NCBI GenBank assembly: GCA_003439945.1
Contig: QVRM01000968.1
Coordinates: 124,001-188,000 of the forward strand
Length of the DNA: 64,000 nt
Direction: 5' to 3'
From: Dermanyssus gallinae
Taxonomy: Eukaryota > Arthropoda > Arachnida > Mesostigmata > Dermanyssidae
Below are positions 49,812-63,052 of the stretch, one piece after another; within the stretch, counting starts at the first letter, position 1; each line of letters starts with the position of its first letter. Made by a program: the position numbers and the translations under genes. The notes under the pieces are model-generated. The model had not been told where the DNA came from and ran no database searches. It saw only the letters and a list, made by a program, of their open reading frames with translations.

Positions 49812-49873
49812 GCGTCTCACACCTACCCCATAGGTCCACGAAATGGACCCATTGGATAGGTGTGTAGAGACGC
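49812..49873. ncRNA. 62-nt hairpin resembling a pre-miRNA
   Basis: The arms 49812-49838 and 49844-49873 pair at 24 of 27 positions, with three mismatches and one 3-nt bulge, around the 5-nt loop CGAAA. The base is GCGTCTC/GAGACGC and the apical stem is GGTCCA/TGGACC. Size and interrupted pairing fit a microRNA precursor, and the surrounding DNA is non-repetitive. I recognise no known miRNA seed. A small foldback element is the main alternative. Transcription is unknown, so the RNA gene call is inference. Confidence 0.35.
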
Positions 49874-50006
49874 CAGGGAGTCACAGACGTAACTGTAAGG
49901 ATTCAAGCAGTGTTTCGAATGCAGACGTGGTTGAGAGCAAACGAGTTGTCAATAAAGTTGACGCCCGTCAAAGGTACTCATTTAGTTAGCATACGAGTCG
50001 TAGTTC

Positions 50007-50055
50007 GTACAACCTGACGATATAAGTATATGTATCTCTGTTGCACAGGTTGTAC
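50007..50055. other. Inverted repeat, 10-bp perfect stem
   Basis: GTACAACCTG (50007-50016) pairs perfectly with CAGGTTGTAC (50046-50055) around a 29-nt AT-rich loop. It lies about 130 bp after the hairpin at 49812-49873 and just before an (AT)n array. Confidence 0.6.
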
Positions 50056-50065
50056 CTCTCTATCT

Positions 50066-50068
<3 letters not shown>

Positions 50069-50107
<39 letters not shown>
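50069..50107. repeat. (AT)n array, 39 bp
   Basis: Pure alternating TA, 14 bp after the 50007-50055 inverted repeat. Confidence 0.95.
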
Positions 50108-50109
<2 letters not shown>

Positions 50110-51627
50110 AAGTCTACTGTACGTGTCAAACTGATTCTCGGAGTCTTCCATTTAGCACTCGGACGACAACGAGCGTCGAAATGACGAATCATTGCAGTTT
50201 CTTTTGGGCTTGGATATTTGATAAGTGGTCTTTAAGTGGTGATTTTCATGGTGCCTGCTCAAGTCCAGCAACGCTAGTGGTTTCATGGTTTATCGGAGAG
50301 CACCAGCCTGTCATCCGTGCAGTATGACTTCAGCACTTTACGTTGGCTTGTGGGTCGTCCTCGTTTAGTAGCTATCAATTTCAGCCAAGCCTGACTAAGC
50401 GTGTGAAATAACTACGAAATCTGAATCCGAACCTCACTATTACTCACCACCACCTAGTCACCTCGTCGCTCATCATCGTAGTTGTTCCGAACGCTCAACG
50501 ATGAAGTGGTTTGCTGAGTAGAGCAAGCACGCTTGGGGGTCGGTTGAAGTCACACATTACCACTATCACGGCAGTCTGTCTGCCTAGTAAGTGACACGAG
50601 TATTTTCTACCATATCTATTCGTTTAGTTGCCTTCACATCATCACGATCATGATCACCTATTATGGTCTTCATCGCCGTCTCAGGGCCATTGATGCTAGC
50701 AGCTGTACATGCGGTGCGTTTAGTGTTACTGCATTCAGAGCTCGTACACGTCTATCTGCGTCTCGCGGCTCCCGGTGGTTATGTCGCGCGAAAATCGACA
50801 GTTATGGGCTCTGTTTTTGTTGTGTCATTGTTATTATGGCCGATGGCGGGATGCGCGAGCATTATCATGTAGTTCTTGCTGTTGTTGCTACTACTGTGTT
50901 TGTTGCTGTTGTTGTTGTTGGCGTCGACTTATCGTTGTCCCTTACGGCGGGTAATGTAACGGTTGACACACGTGCCTGTGTGCGCACGCTAGGCGCACAA
51001 TATAGCTATATCAAGCCACATGTCGAAGCCAGGGGTGGCGGCAAGTCGTTACACATATTACATATATAAACATGTAAAAGAGGTGCTGAAGTGAAAAAGG
51101 CGTGAATCTTTTCAACCACCGCGTCTTTGGCGACGAAGTTCTACATTATCTGTCGTCATCACGGGAATCAGAGCTTTGGGGAACGGGATGAAGGGGTGAT
51201 GAAGGGGTGGGAACGTTTAGGTCGATGGTGGCCAGTTTGGCGATTCCATACGGCAATGGCCCAATAGGCGGTGGTGGTTCGTTGGGTGAACAGAAATGGC
51301 TGAGTGTTCTCTACCGATCGTGGGTATTTTTGAGCCGCCCTGTTCAAAACGTCGTCGTCGTCGTTGTCTGACTGATTTGAACCTGGCGAGCAGTTCCCCT
51401 TTTGTCCGTCTTTTCTGCGTATTTTGCAAATTTGCACCCCTCTTTTATTCTGCCCACTCTCGCTCTCTCTATCTTGCCTATCTGGCTTTTCCTCATTGTG
51501 TCTATTTTTTCCTCTCGGGAGAGTCAAGCACGTAGATTGAGCTTATTCGTCATTGCTAGCAAGAACATGAAGGAACGAGAGAGGGAGAGAGAGAGGAATA
51601 AGAGAAACAGAACACCTATTACACGCG

Positions 51628-51656
<29 letters not shown>
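51628..51656. repeat. (AT)n array, 29 bp
   Basis: Pure alternating AT, preceded by GA-rich sequence. Confidence 0.95.
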
Positions 51657-51658
<2 letters not shown>

Positions 51659-53026
51659 TAGATGATATTCGAGTAAACGACGCCTGTCAATGACTATGGC
51701 ATATGCAGCAATGCTCACTATGTCGCCGTCGTCGTCATCACCACCACCGCCACGATGAGCGACGACAACAACAACAACAACAGTGGCAGCCGCCGCAGTA
51801 GCGAGCGGAATCGAGCCCTTAGCCGGCCGTTTACATTCGCCTATGATCTGACGTTTGGGCTCCAGCCGCTTTGTCGGTTCTGTCTCTATCAGGGCCGATC
51901 GGCGGCGGCGGCGGCGGCAGTTATGAATGTCTTTGCCACTGCTGGTTACGACGATGTTGTAGTTGTTCCCGTCGTTGTTGTTGTTGCTGCTGCTGCAGCT
52001 GAAGCAACTGTTACTTTTGCGGCTGGTCATGGTAATAACAATAATAGTAATAACAGGAATAAGGATACGACTCGACTAAGAAGAATGGTGCAGATGAGAA
52101 GGGAATGGCTGGCTGGCTGGTTGGCTGGCAAATGCGCGTACGTACGCGTGCGGAAGGACCCCGCGCGTGTCTACTTGAGCAGAAGATCAAGACGAAAAAT
52201 AAAATGACGAAGATCAAGATGATGGAGTTGATGCTGCTGCTGATGATGATGGTGATGGTGATAATCAAGATGATGAAATTGATGATGATTGTGGTACTGT
52301 TGGTGTTGCTGTTCTTCATGACGTTTCTTAAGCGGCCGCCGCCGCCGCCGCTGTTGTTGCTGTTGTTGTTGTTGTTGTTGGGCGCCTGGGGCTGGGGCCG
52401 ATTTGTGGTCGTTGGTGCTCGCCGACCGAATAAAATCATCGAGACATTTATTGCAGAAGTGGCGGCTGCGACGGCGGCTGCGGCCGCAGAAAAAGAGCAC
52501 TACATAACGATAACGAACATGCAGAACCAGAAGTGATACCATAGAGTAGTAGTAGTAGTGGAAGTAGTAGCAGTTGTAGTAGTAGAAATAACATATTCGG
52601 GGAGCAGGCCAGTGCGGTAGCACGCAGGCAGGCAAACGCTGTAGTAGTCCTGGGAGGATGCTGGCCAGTGATGAAGAAGAGAAGCGAGTTAGAAATGAAT
52701 CTGGATGGATTTGCCGGGTTGTTGTTGCCATCGAGTCGTTGTTGTTGTTGTTGTTGTTGTGGTTGTTATTATCCTTGTTGTTCTTGCTATCGTTGATATT
52801 AGATGCTGATGATAATTTTCATATACAGCCATTACACCTAGTACTTCGCCTACTTGCGATCACTACTACGACGACGACGACGACGACGACAACGGTGACA
52901 ACGGTAAATAATCGATGGGGGCCAGGGCACGGGGGTACACGGCTCTCCTTAACCTGGTCGGTTGTGTGCAAATGCTACTTAAGCATGTAGTAGTTGTTGC
53001 ATTGGTAGTAAGAGGAGAAGAGGATC

Positions 53027-53038
53027 TTGTTGTTGTTG

Positions 53039-53070
<32 letters not shown>

Positions 53071-53075
53071 GGTGT
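53027..53075. repeat. (GTT)n-(GGT)n tract
   Basis: GTT repeats turn into GGT repeats at about 53056. Confidence 0.9.
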
Positions 53076-53790
53076 TGTCTTCATCTTCGCTGTTATTGTG
53101 GTTGCAGGCTATAAAGTAGTAATAGTAGTTGTTGTCTTCCTTGTTGTCGTTGTTGCTACGGCCGCCTTCCGCTCAATTCTCCTCATATCCCTGCGCTATC
53201 ACTTTGGGTTGGACCACTTACAACATTTTCTACTACTGCTACTACTACTACTACTACTACGACTATATACAACTAGTGCTTTTTGCAACGAGTGCTCTAA
53301 CTCGGATGACTACAAGCGGTGCTGGTGCGCCGTGCGTTAAAGCTTTGCTCAATCCCTCACATATATAGACTCTCTCTATCTATCTCTCTCACACCCTCTG
53401 GCGCTCTCTGTTGCGGCCTCCCTCTCTCGCGGTGCCAAAAGCTTCTTGCTCTGCATTGCTTGCGTGCTCTTTAACTCGGCGATCGTCGACGTCATTTTCT
53501 CGAATTCATCTTCGCCAACGTCTTCAACAACATCAACTCGTCTTTCTTCACTTCGTTGTGTTCACTTCGTTTATTGAAACTTCACTCTTCTCGATAATGA
53601 TAATTGGTTTAGACGAGACGAAGGTACGACGAAGATGACCGCCAACTTCGCCATCCCACCAACCCCTACTACAGGTATACATCTCTACTAGTTGACGATC
53701 ACGCCACTTCGCTTTATTCGACATTTTATTCATGCGCTATGTAGTTGATCTGGACTACTTCTTTATTTCGTTCCTCCCCTTTCAACTTTT

Positions 53791-53792
<2 letters not shown>

Positions 53793-53824
<32 letters not shown>
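53793..53824. repeat. (AT)n array, 32 bp
   Basis: Pure alternating AT. Confidence 0.95.
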
Positions 53825-53826
<2 letters not shown>

Positions 53827-54645
53827 CTTCGCTATCGTAACTGGGAATTGCTGACAGCAAACGCAATGCGAGTTGCGTCTATCCACTTGTTAGCTGGCTG
53901 ATGAAAAGATGTTTTTTCTTTATCAGCGTGATAGGCGTCCTATCGAGTGAACAGTGGTCATTGGTCTATACCTTTTAGATATATATATAACTTTGACTTA
54001 TATCAATCAACATTTAACCCAGAGCTGCAGATCCAAGGGAAACTTGCCGGCACCGCCGACACAGCTAAGCATTGCTTCTCGATCGCTTTTTGACGTCGCT
54101 CTTTGCCGTTTTGCTGTTTATATCTTCACGACATCGCGGCTTTTTTTGAACCGCACTCTCATGTCTCATGTTGGAATGGGATCGATCTACGTCGATAAAA
54201 TCCAACAGTCATTTTTCGTCTATTTCTAAACAAGACGATTTAATAACAAATGAGTTTTTCAAGACGTATTAGGTGGAAATTGAATAAAGGTGATATTAGA
54301 ATAGGTACGTAGCTTGCCTGGCTGGAGTTAACCTCGTTTTTCTTGGCAGGGTGTTCGTCGTCGTTGTTGTTGTTTTTGTCTTTGTTAGGTGCAGGTGTTT
54401 CGCTCATACTTATCTAGCCACCTTTCCAGTGGCCTCACTAATACGTCAGACCTTATCATAGCTCCCTTGCCTATTTTGTTGCTGCATCTGCTTTATCTTC
54501 ATTTCACTGGCGGTAACGGTGCGGCGCCACTTTCTCTCGGCAAGTTTAACCGTGAACTCGTTTCGAGTACGCCATAAGCGTTTCGGTGCGTGTCAAGGAC
54601 AGAGAGACGTTCCGTCGTTGCATCGTTTAGAGGTTACCTCACGCT

Positions 54646-54720
54646 GTAGTGTCTTAAGTCAGGAGTTCACTATGTTGTGTCTTTAGTCGGAAGTTAAACA
54701 AGTTGTGTCTTTAGTCAGCA
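54646..54720. repeat. 28-bp tandem repeat, about 2.6 copies
   Basis: GTTGTGTCTTTAGTC-type units start at 54646, 54674 and 54702, an exact 28-bp period. The first unit has diverged (GTAGTGTCTTAAGTC). It lies in otherwise non-repetitive DNA. Confidence 0.85.
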
Positions 54721-55195
54721 GGACGAAAAGTCAAAGGTGAGAGAGGGCGGGGAAGAACCGGGACGGTTGAGGTCCAGGCGGGAAGGAGATCAATATAGAA
54801 AGAAGATAGATCAGCACTTTGCTAGCTGTCGTGATGCTAGTCCGCGACCAACAGGGAAGAGCTCAAATTGTACCAATTTTCGAATGAGCCACCACACCTC
54901 AGCCGGTCAACCAGCCAGGCAAGATGGACAGCCGCGACAGCGGCCATTGGCCAGCTAGAGCGAGCGTAATCGAGAAGGCAGACAGACGACGAGCGTCGAC
55001 TCGAACCTGTCTTCACCATGGATGGCGGGCGATACGCCGACCTGGCTTCGTACTGCTGCTGTTGCTACCGCAATTACGCCTGAGCATTTCCACTGCTGAT
55101 TTTGCCGTTCCTCCCTGTTCACCGGTTGAAGTGAAAACCGCATGCTGCTTTGCGGTGACTGCGTTCGACTCGTCGTTAGCGAGCGTAGCAGGCAT

Positions 55196-55323
55196 CGTTG
55201 TTGTTGTTGTTGTTTTTATGTGTGGTTGTTGTTGTTGTTGTTGCTCCTGGTATTGTTGTGGTGGTCATGATCATCATCAGTGTTGTTGTTGTTGTTGTTG
55301 TGGTTGTTATTGTTGGTGTTGTC
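55196..55323. repeat. (GTT)n cluster
   Basis: Three GTT runs separated by short unique sequence. Confidence 0.88.
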
Positions 55324-55939
55324 GTTCCATCGGAGATGACGTGCAGGAACAGACATCGGAGATGAGGTGCCAGGGTACAGACAGACAGTGTTGTCAACTA
55401 CGTCGCGATAGCTAGTGGGGACAGACGGACGGACGAACGGACGCGGTAACATAAACCTACTGGGAACGAATAAAGTCAAAGCGGCGAAAAAGAAGCAAAA
55501 AGACGTGAGAAGCAAAATGGGGAGGGAGACTGCACGAGATGTAGCAGCGAAACGCATAGCGCCGGCAAAATGTGCGCTTAGAGCGGCGTACGCAGCTACT
55601 GATTTTGTAGAAAATTGGCCGCGTATCGCTGCTGCTGCTGCTGCTGTTGTTGTTACGGCTTGTTGTTGTGGCTGCTGCTACTGCTTCTGTCGCTGTTGGT
55701 GGTGGTGGTGGTGGTGGTGGCGATTTTCGATGCGCGGTGGGCGGGCAGAGAAATCAAACGATCGAACGAACGAAAAGTATCGAAAAGTGTCGAGTAGGCT
55801 AAGCGGCCGCGCCGAAGACGATGACGACAACGATAACAATGATGATAATGACGACGACGACGACGAAACAACGACAACGACGACAGACGACCACGAAGTC
55901 TGCATGATCTTCTGCATGGGCGGCGGTGCGGCTGTCGCC

Positions 55940-56011
55940 GGTGTTGTTGTTGTTGTCGTCGTCGTCGTCGTCATCGTCGTTGTTGCTGTTGCTGTTGTTG
56001 CTGTTGTCGTG
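55940..56011. repeat. (GTT/GTC)n tract
   Basis: GTT, then GTC, then GCT/GTT. It ends a cluster of triplet repeats running from 55625. Confidence 0.9.
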
Positions 56012-56289
56012 CGCTAAGTGCAACTTCGTCCTCCCCTCTCGGTCCGCCATCCCGGCAGATAGTCCGATTTCCCTACGGTCAGCGACGCTGAGATGTCTGG
56101 CGGTCCAGCGGCAAGGACGGACGGATGGTGGTGGTGGTGGTGGCTTCGCTTGGTCAGTTGGGCTTTTTGTAGCTGAGCTGCCGCTGCTGCTGCTGCTGCT
56201 GCTTGTCCCGCCGTCGTCACCGGGGGCGCGTCGCCATCTCGTTGTTGTCGTTTTCGTCGTCAAGTTCAACTGTTCGTTGGTTGTTGTTG

Positions 56290-56334
56290 TTATTATTATT
56301 ATTATTATTATTACTATTGCTATTATTATTATTG
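56290..56334. repeat. (ATT)n tract
   Basis: ATT repeats with ACT and GCT variants. Confidence 0.9.
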
Positions 56335-56887
56335 CTATGCCGCCTGCTACTGTTGCCACTGCTGCTACCGCTGCTGCTGACGAAGCTCGTGTCTGTCTCG
56401 TTGTCTTCTACGCAGTAGTTGTGTGACGAACATGTCACACGGCATGCGAGGACGCCAACGCTAACACCGACAACTATGACGACGACAACAGCGACGACGA
56501 CGGCGGCTGCGGTGGTAAAAACGACTACGTTCTGTGAGTTGGTCGCGTCGTGGCGGGCAAGTGTCAATCGTCCAACAATGTAACTTCTACTACTACTTAC
56601 TACAATCACAACTATTACTATTACTACTACTGCTGCTGCTACTATGGCTGCTACTGATCCCACACGGGCGGCGCGGGCGAGCTGGGCCGGGCCGGGTCGA
56701 TCCGCTCGCTGTTTGCTGTCCGTTCGTTCAAGCTGTCCGTCTGCTGGCTGTCGTATCAAGTAGCTGGGGCTGTCAAGGCGGTTACCAGCCTGCCAACCAG
56801 AGAACGTCCCTGATGTCTGTCTGGACGAAAAATCGCTCGGTAAATGATAGATAGATGCTACGCCGAGATGGACGACAGACAAATCAA

Positions 56888-56939
56888 TGGATCCGATCGT
56901 TCGATGGATGGATGGACCGAACGATCGTCCATCGATCCA
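56888..56939. other. Inverted repeat, 10-bp stem plus outer 6-bp stem
   Basis: CGATCGTTCG (56894-56903) pairs with CGAACGATCG (56918-56927) around a loop made of GGAT repeats. TGGATC (56888-56893) can also pair with GATCCA (56934-56939) after a 6-nt bulge. Confidence 0.55.
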
Positions 56940-58755
56940 CCATGCACCTCATTCCTCCTCCATGCACCAGGCGTGCGTCGGCGATTTGAGCTGGACGACG
57001 AAACTCAATGCGTTGAGAGTTGACGCCATGCCGAGTTGAACCAGCAGTGTGTAGCTGTTGCACCTTTGCCCACATTAGAATCGCTTTTAGCTCGTCCTCC
57101 ACCGCCACTATCATCAGCACGTGTACTACCGGGAAGTGCGGGCCGCGCGGATATTAACTCGCAATCTGTTGTCTATCTACAGAGCACACGGAGTATGCCA
57201 GCGATGGTAGATGACAATGCCACTAGACTCGAACTAAAAAAACGATGCATACCGTTCATCTGCGTTCTACATGATTCCACATGTTATTCGGCTTCTGTCT
57301 GGAAGCTAAGACGAACCGACCACTCATCACTCTTCTGTATATATACTACTGTATATATTAAATTGTTTCAAGTTTATTCACCATAAATTGGTAGTGTAAT
57401 ACTGTATTTATGCACCACATACGTTATACAAAACGTCTATTCTGTCGGAGACGTGCTATGTTCTCTAATGCAGAGTTGTCAGTTCGGCTAACTGCTGCGG
57501 CAAGGTGGCCGCTAATGCAATTACGATTCAAAATTGTAAGTATTATTATGATTTTACCAGTATAACTATGATTACGCGATTACTGCATCCGTCGCCTAAA
57601 CATTTTGAGGCGAATGTCATCTCCATCATGGGTTCGCTGCTGCTGCTTCTGTGGTTACTCTAGCACTGGTGGTGGCGGTTTCCCGAAGCAGACGCCGTGG
57701 CGGGGGGAGGGGGGTGGGGTGCTGCGTACCACCAATTCAAATGTGAACTTTGAATGACACTCGTTGCTGTTGTTCCATCCACAAGTGTGTTCGACGCCCA
57801 CAATCAGCCCATAAGAGTGGTGGCAGAGGCCAATGGACGTCTGTTCTGTTGTCCTGTTACCGTTGTTCTCTGCTGCCGCTCGCCGGGACCCGGGGGCGTA
57901 CGGAGCGTGGCGCGCTGCGCCTTAAGAGCGGTACCGGCTTCGCAAGAGTAGGGAAGATTTTCCTCTCTTCTTGTCATACTCTACTTCTCTCTCTCTCTCT
58001 CGTGTACTCTCTTGAAAGTTGAAAAGTTTGCGCTGGCAATACTCAGGACATACGCAGGCCGGCCCTTTTGCTTCGCCGCCGCCGCGGCCGCCGTCACCGC
58101 CACCGCAACCGACGCTGTCGTCAGGAGGGCCACCGTCAGGAAGACCGTTGTCCTGTCCTTTCAGGCAATTTAGATGACGACGCCATTTTGATTCATATGT
58201 GTGTAAAGAAGCGGGGGGGAGAGAGGGGTATCTGTCTGTGTGCGTTTGCGTATGCCTGTGTATTGGTATGGCTGTGTATGCATTTGTATGTAGGGCCGTT
58301 TGTTGAAACCACAGTTAGGCCGTGACGGGTAAGGCTGTGCCCCATTGCTACCCCTCCATCTCTCTCTCTCTCTCGTCTCGAGGCCGCCGCCGCATCCGCT
58401 ACGGTCGAGGACGGCGCAGAACTACTATCCGCTGCGACCGAGCAGCTGATGAGCGAACTCTAGGAATTCATCAGTTGATGTGATGTGTCTTTGCCACCGC
58501 GACGATTGGGGCCCACTTTGCTGCCCAGTGCTGTCTGGTTCGTGGCACTCGGGATCACGTGCGTCGTCGAATGGTGGTGGTATGAAGACGACGACGAGGA
58601 GCCAAAATACACCAGAACGCGAGCGAAAAATGTGTCTGTACTCTGGCGTCTGCACTGCTGGCAGCGAAAGCATTTGTACGCGAGCAGTCATCTGCTCTTG
58701 TTTGAATTGTACTTCAAAGCCAGTCACGAACAGTTTGCGGGTCAACTCTGAAATA

Positions 58756-58775
58756 AACGGCTGTTTCCAGCCGTT
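58756..58775. other. Small perfect hairpin
   Basis: AACGGCTG and CAGCCGTT pair (8 bp) around TTTC. It resembles a terminator stem, but that meaning does not apply in this eukaryotic context. Confidence 0.45.
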
Positions 58776-58811
58776 CCTATATGCGCATATACCGCATGCG
58801 AAACACACGCA

Positions 58812-58926
58812 ATATATATATATATATATATACACGTATTACATACATTGAAAAAAAACTGTACATGTACCACATACATTGGAAAAACTATACATATAAA
58901 TATATATGTATATATATATATATATA
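58812..58926. repeat. Two (AT)n arrays with duplicated flank
   Basis: Arrays at 58812-58832 and about 58894-58926 bracket two diverged copies of TGTACCACATACATTG-like sequence (near 58838 and 58866). Confidence 0.85.
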
Positions 58927-60181
58927 AACGTGGGCATGGGTATACTACATGGAGCACACAAAACAATGCTATGTTCCAGTTACAGAGCACACGCAGAGCT
59001 CGCTTGTGTTGTTGTTGTTGTTTTTGCTGCTGTTGTTGTTGTCGTCGTTGCTGTTGTTTGTATTATTACTATTATTTGTTACTATGTTTTTGGCGGACGC
59101 CTTGGTCGGTTAGTGGCGGATACTTCAAAGTTTCGCAGTCGCCCAATCCAAACTAGTTGTGGGAGAAAAGAAAAGGCAAACGAAATAGAAAAACAGAGAC
59201 ACAGCGAGTGAGATCAGGCGAGAGAGAGCGAGAGAGAGAGGGGCGATTCAAGTTGCCCACAGTGTCGCGGACTCGTACGCCCTACACGCAGCCAGTTGTC
59301 TCTTGTGCCATTTCACTTTCTTCATACGACGGATCTCCTCTTTCGTGATGCGGCGATCTCCTTTTTCCCGGACCTCTTCTCCAGCGGTGGCCGCTGCCGC
59401 CGTCATCGTCGTCGTTGTTGTTGTTGCTGTCTTGTCGTACCGCTTCTATTCGTTCGCATCTCATTCTTATTGTTATTATTGCATCGCTCAAGAGCGCGCC
59501 CACGACGTAGTCATCATCCACGGCGAGACAGGCCACCGGCAACACCGGCGAGAAGAAAAAGGGGCGCATGGATGCCAAAGCTACGTTATGCTGTGGTGGC
59601 GGTCGGGCGGGAGGCAATTTTTTGTGTCCATCCACCGACCAACCAAGTTGAAGTTTCATTCCTCGCCTAAGGTACCCCGGACTACCCCACGTGCGTTTAC
59701 CTACCTACCACAGTACTAGAAGTACTAATACCGCTAGGACTGCTAGGAGGGTTAGCAGCACCTCTTTTTTGGAGTTCGCCGGAGACAGACGGGCGGACAA
59801 ACGGAGGCCGGCCTTTTTGTCTTCTTCTTCTTCTTCCTCGTCTTTTCCTCCTTGTTCTCCTCTTTCTCATCCTATTCATCTTATTATTATTGCGGTGGTC
59901 TTACAGCGGTCGCTGTTTGTCGACGCCGCTCGATTCTCATCACTATGATGCGCTGAATACCGCCACAGCCACAGGCAGGGGGCAGCTTGAAATTGTTTTC
60001 ATAACCATGAACTATACGAATCGGGGCATGAGTACTCACAACCTTACGGCTGGTCGTCTTTTCCCTTTGGTTTGACGCCAGGCGAGTTGATGCTCTTATT
60101 TTTTGAGACTGGAATTTGCCCTTTTGGGCGCCGTCTACCGCCTTGCACTCTTGAGGAAAGATGACCGTATCACGTATAAGC

Positions 60182-60206
60182 ATATATATATATATATAAA
60201 TATATG
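60182..60206. repeat. (AT)n array, about 25 bp
   Basis: Alternating AT with one AAA interruption; last AT array of the window. Confidence 0.9.
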
Positions 60207-62970
60207 TACACGCACATTTGTGTGCTGACCGACTCGTGTCCGTGCACGTTGGCGAGTGGCATTGCAGAAAAGCCAAACACAATTAGATCTTAGTTCTGCC
60301 GGCTCTCGGGCGTTAAATGGTAGCATTCGTTTGCCTTAGTTCTCCCGTTAAAGAAAAGACACAACACATTTTGGGATCGGTGATGATCTTGCTCGATGAG
60401 CGACAACGACCACTACACTACCTGTGTCGACTTACTTCACTAGTATCTGTCTCGTTACAAGTCGTAGTCGGGAGATCTTTGCTTGGACTTTATATGACCA
60501 ACGAATCTGCTTCTCTAGCCTTTAATCTATCTTCATTGCTTCCTCGCTCTCTCCCTGGATGTAATTGTGTCGATGAGCTTTGATCAAAGTAGAGTGGGGA
60601 CTGACGTACGAGGGCCGTTGAAGGGTATACCTCAGCGTGGTCTCGTTGTTGTTGTTGTTATTGTCGTCGTCGTCTTCGGATGCTTGTAAGACGCAAACGC
60701 AGGCGCGCCTCTACTGTATAACCACGCGCGCGCGACGTTCGTGCCTCGAAGTCGGCTTTCGGACGGTGGACTTTGTGGGGTAGTCATCCACACTGCCGAT
60801 CGGAACGACAACTCAAGTCGTCTGTCTTCCTGCACCTTCGCATTGTCCTCGATTGGTCCAGCCGCGTGTGTGGGTGGATGGGTGACTAGGGGTTTATGGC
60901 GATAAACAAGTCAGATGTGGACAGTGTGTCGTCGTCGTCGCTGTCGTTTCTGTTATTTCGATTGTACGCGGAGGGGACTGGCTAACCAACAACAACAACA
61001 AGAACAACGCTGCTGTAGATATGATCCCTATTTCATAATCAGAAGGACGAGAAGAGATCACGGAGCTAAGGAAAAAGTAGCTCTTCATTACCGAGCCCCG
61101 GCGGCAGTGACTTCTACTACGACGCCTACAAGAACTACTAGAACTGCGGCTACGACTCTCAAACAGGCTCAACTGTCTCCTACACCCCCTTCCTCATCCC
61201 CGCTTCCTCTGTTCGATAGCCCTTCGCGTGGGCGTGGGGTAAAGGGAACTCTAAGGGCGGACAAAGAAAGCGACAGGAGTTGAAGGATCTATGCTTGTGT
61301 CTGTCTATACTTGCTGAACTAGAGCGGCCCTGAGCCTCTTCTTGTTGACATGGCCTTACGCAGTGTAGCCTGCTGCATTCGGGGGTGACCACTGTCGTAC
61401 TTGCCGGGTGACCACCACCACTACCGCTAAGCGGCCTGTGTCGACCTGCGGACTTTTGCTTCGTCATCGTCGGCATAAACTAACTAACTACGCCTACTAT
61501 TACGACTATTGCTGCCATTGCAGCTGCTACTGCGACTATTGTTCTTGGCAAAAGCCCTGCAACGGAAGCCATTGCTTGGTAATACTGGCTCTCATGCCCA
61601 AAAAGCTCATTGATGAGTTGGGGACAGCTGACATCCTCGGGGAGCATTCTTCAGACCGTCCCAGGCACTAGGGCAGGTCAGTATCCTTTACAGATATGTT
61701 TGCGTCTCGTTGCTTTTCGCTTCACACTTGCACAGGAAAGGCTTTCGTTTGCTTTATAATTGCACTTATCTATAGTGGTTGGCATGCCGTAAAATACGTA
61801 CGAACGGGGCATTCGATTTGTTGTCCTTAGTTATGTCAATTATTTCTAGTGACGCCCGATTCTCCTTGAACGTTGAACGTAGATAACAACTAACAAGACA
61901 GCGACTAGCTAGTCGATATACCAGCGCTCAAGTCAGTGCAACTGGAGTTAACTGGCATACCTTGTCGTACCTCATTAGCACTCATTAAGCGAGCTGATGA
62001 TCCCTTTGGTTAATTTGTAACATACGGTTTGCCACTTTTAAAATAGAGTTATACCGTATAGATTGAACTGCAATGACGTGCATACATTGTGGTGTTGTAT
62101 TGAGAAGTGGTTCTGAGTGATACGATTATGAACAGTATACGGTCAGTGTTTGAGTGGTCGCTATCTCGGTTAATTTTTGGGGCATAGGTTGAAAACGTCA
62201 CGTTATCTATCATCGGCAGGATGGGGCAGCGAGGCGATGTTGTTTTTCGAACAGATGCTCTTTCTAATACGGTTGCTTTTTGAAGTGGTGGATCCAAAAT
62301 GACTTACGGGCACCGCGAGCCGTCTTCGCGGTGATGTAGAATGGATTTCAATTGATTCAGACGGGCGCGGCTGTCGGGCGCTAACGCGCTCGATGTCCGG
62401 CTGGCAATGAGAGGAATGGGGAAGAAATAGATTGACTGAGTGAATGAATGACTGGCTGGCTGACTGACTGACTGACTTACTACGTCTATGTGTTTCATCA
62501 AACGTCGACGAGCGCCGTCGAAGCGTCGTGGTTGTCCTCGCGTCGAGAGACGATACGAGAGGTTCGGATGGCTCGATCCTCTTGCCAGTGTCCTCTCAGT
62601 TGCCAATATACGATCGGCGGGCCCTGTGTGAGCCGGGCTTGCTTGGTCGCGGCGCAGCAGCGCCTAGATCTTAGGAATTGTCTTCAATTTGTGCGCCTCC
62701 CTCGTAGAAAGTGGAACAGACTGTGCGCTGTCGCCGCCGCCGCCACCGACTCGGTGGTGACAACTAGCACACAACGAGTCTACGATTCGCATCTCGTGTA
62801 CGGCGGTTTGGTTGGGTCTTTGCCGATCATTGTCGTCGCACATCATCGTCATCATACAGGCACGGCCAACGAGGCTGACTTCACAACAAGTGTCAATCAT
62901 TGCCTCATCGAGAGTAGTCTACACTGTAGACGGTAGCGCTGGAGGATGGCGCATACTTGTATGTAAGTGC

Positions 62971-63052
62971 AATCGTCGTCGTCGTCGTTGTTGTTGTTGT
63001 CATTTTTGTCATTGTTGTGGTTGTTGTCGCTGTTGTTGTTGCTGTTGACGAC
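62971..63052. repeat. (GTC/GTT)n tract
   Basis: GTC then GTT repeats. A similar tract lies at 63163-63194. Confidence 0.9.

Noticed and set aside
58756..58775. Terminator-like stem-loop
   Set aside because: The sequence context is eukaryotic, and the stem is not followed by a T run.
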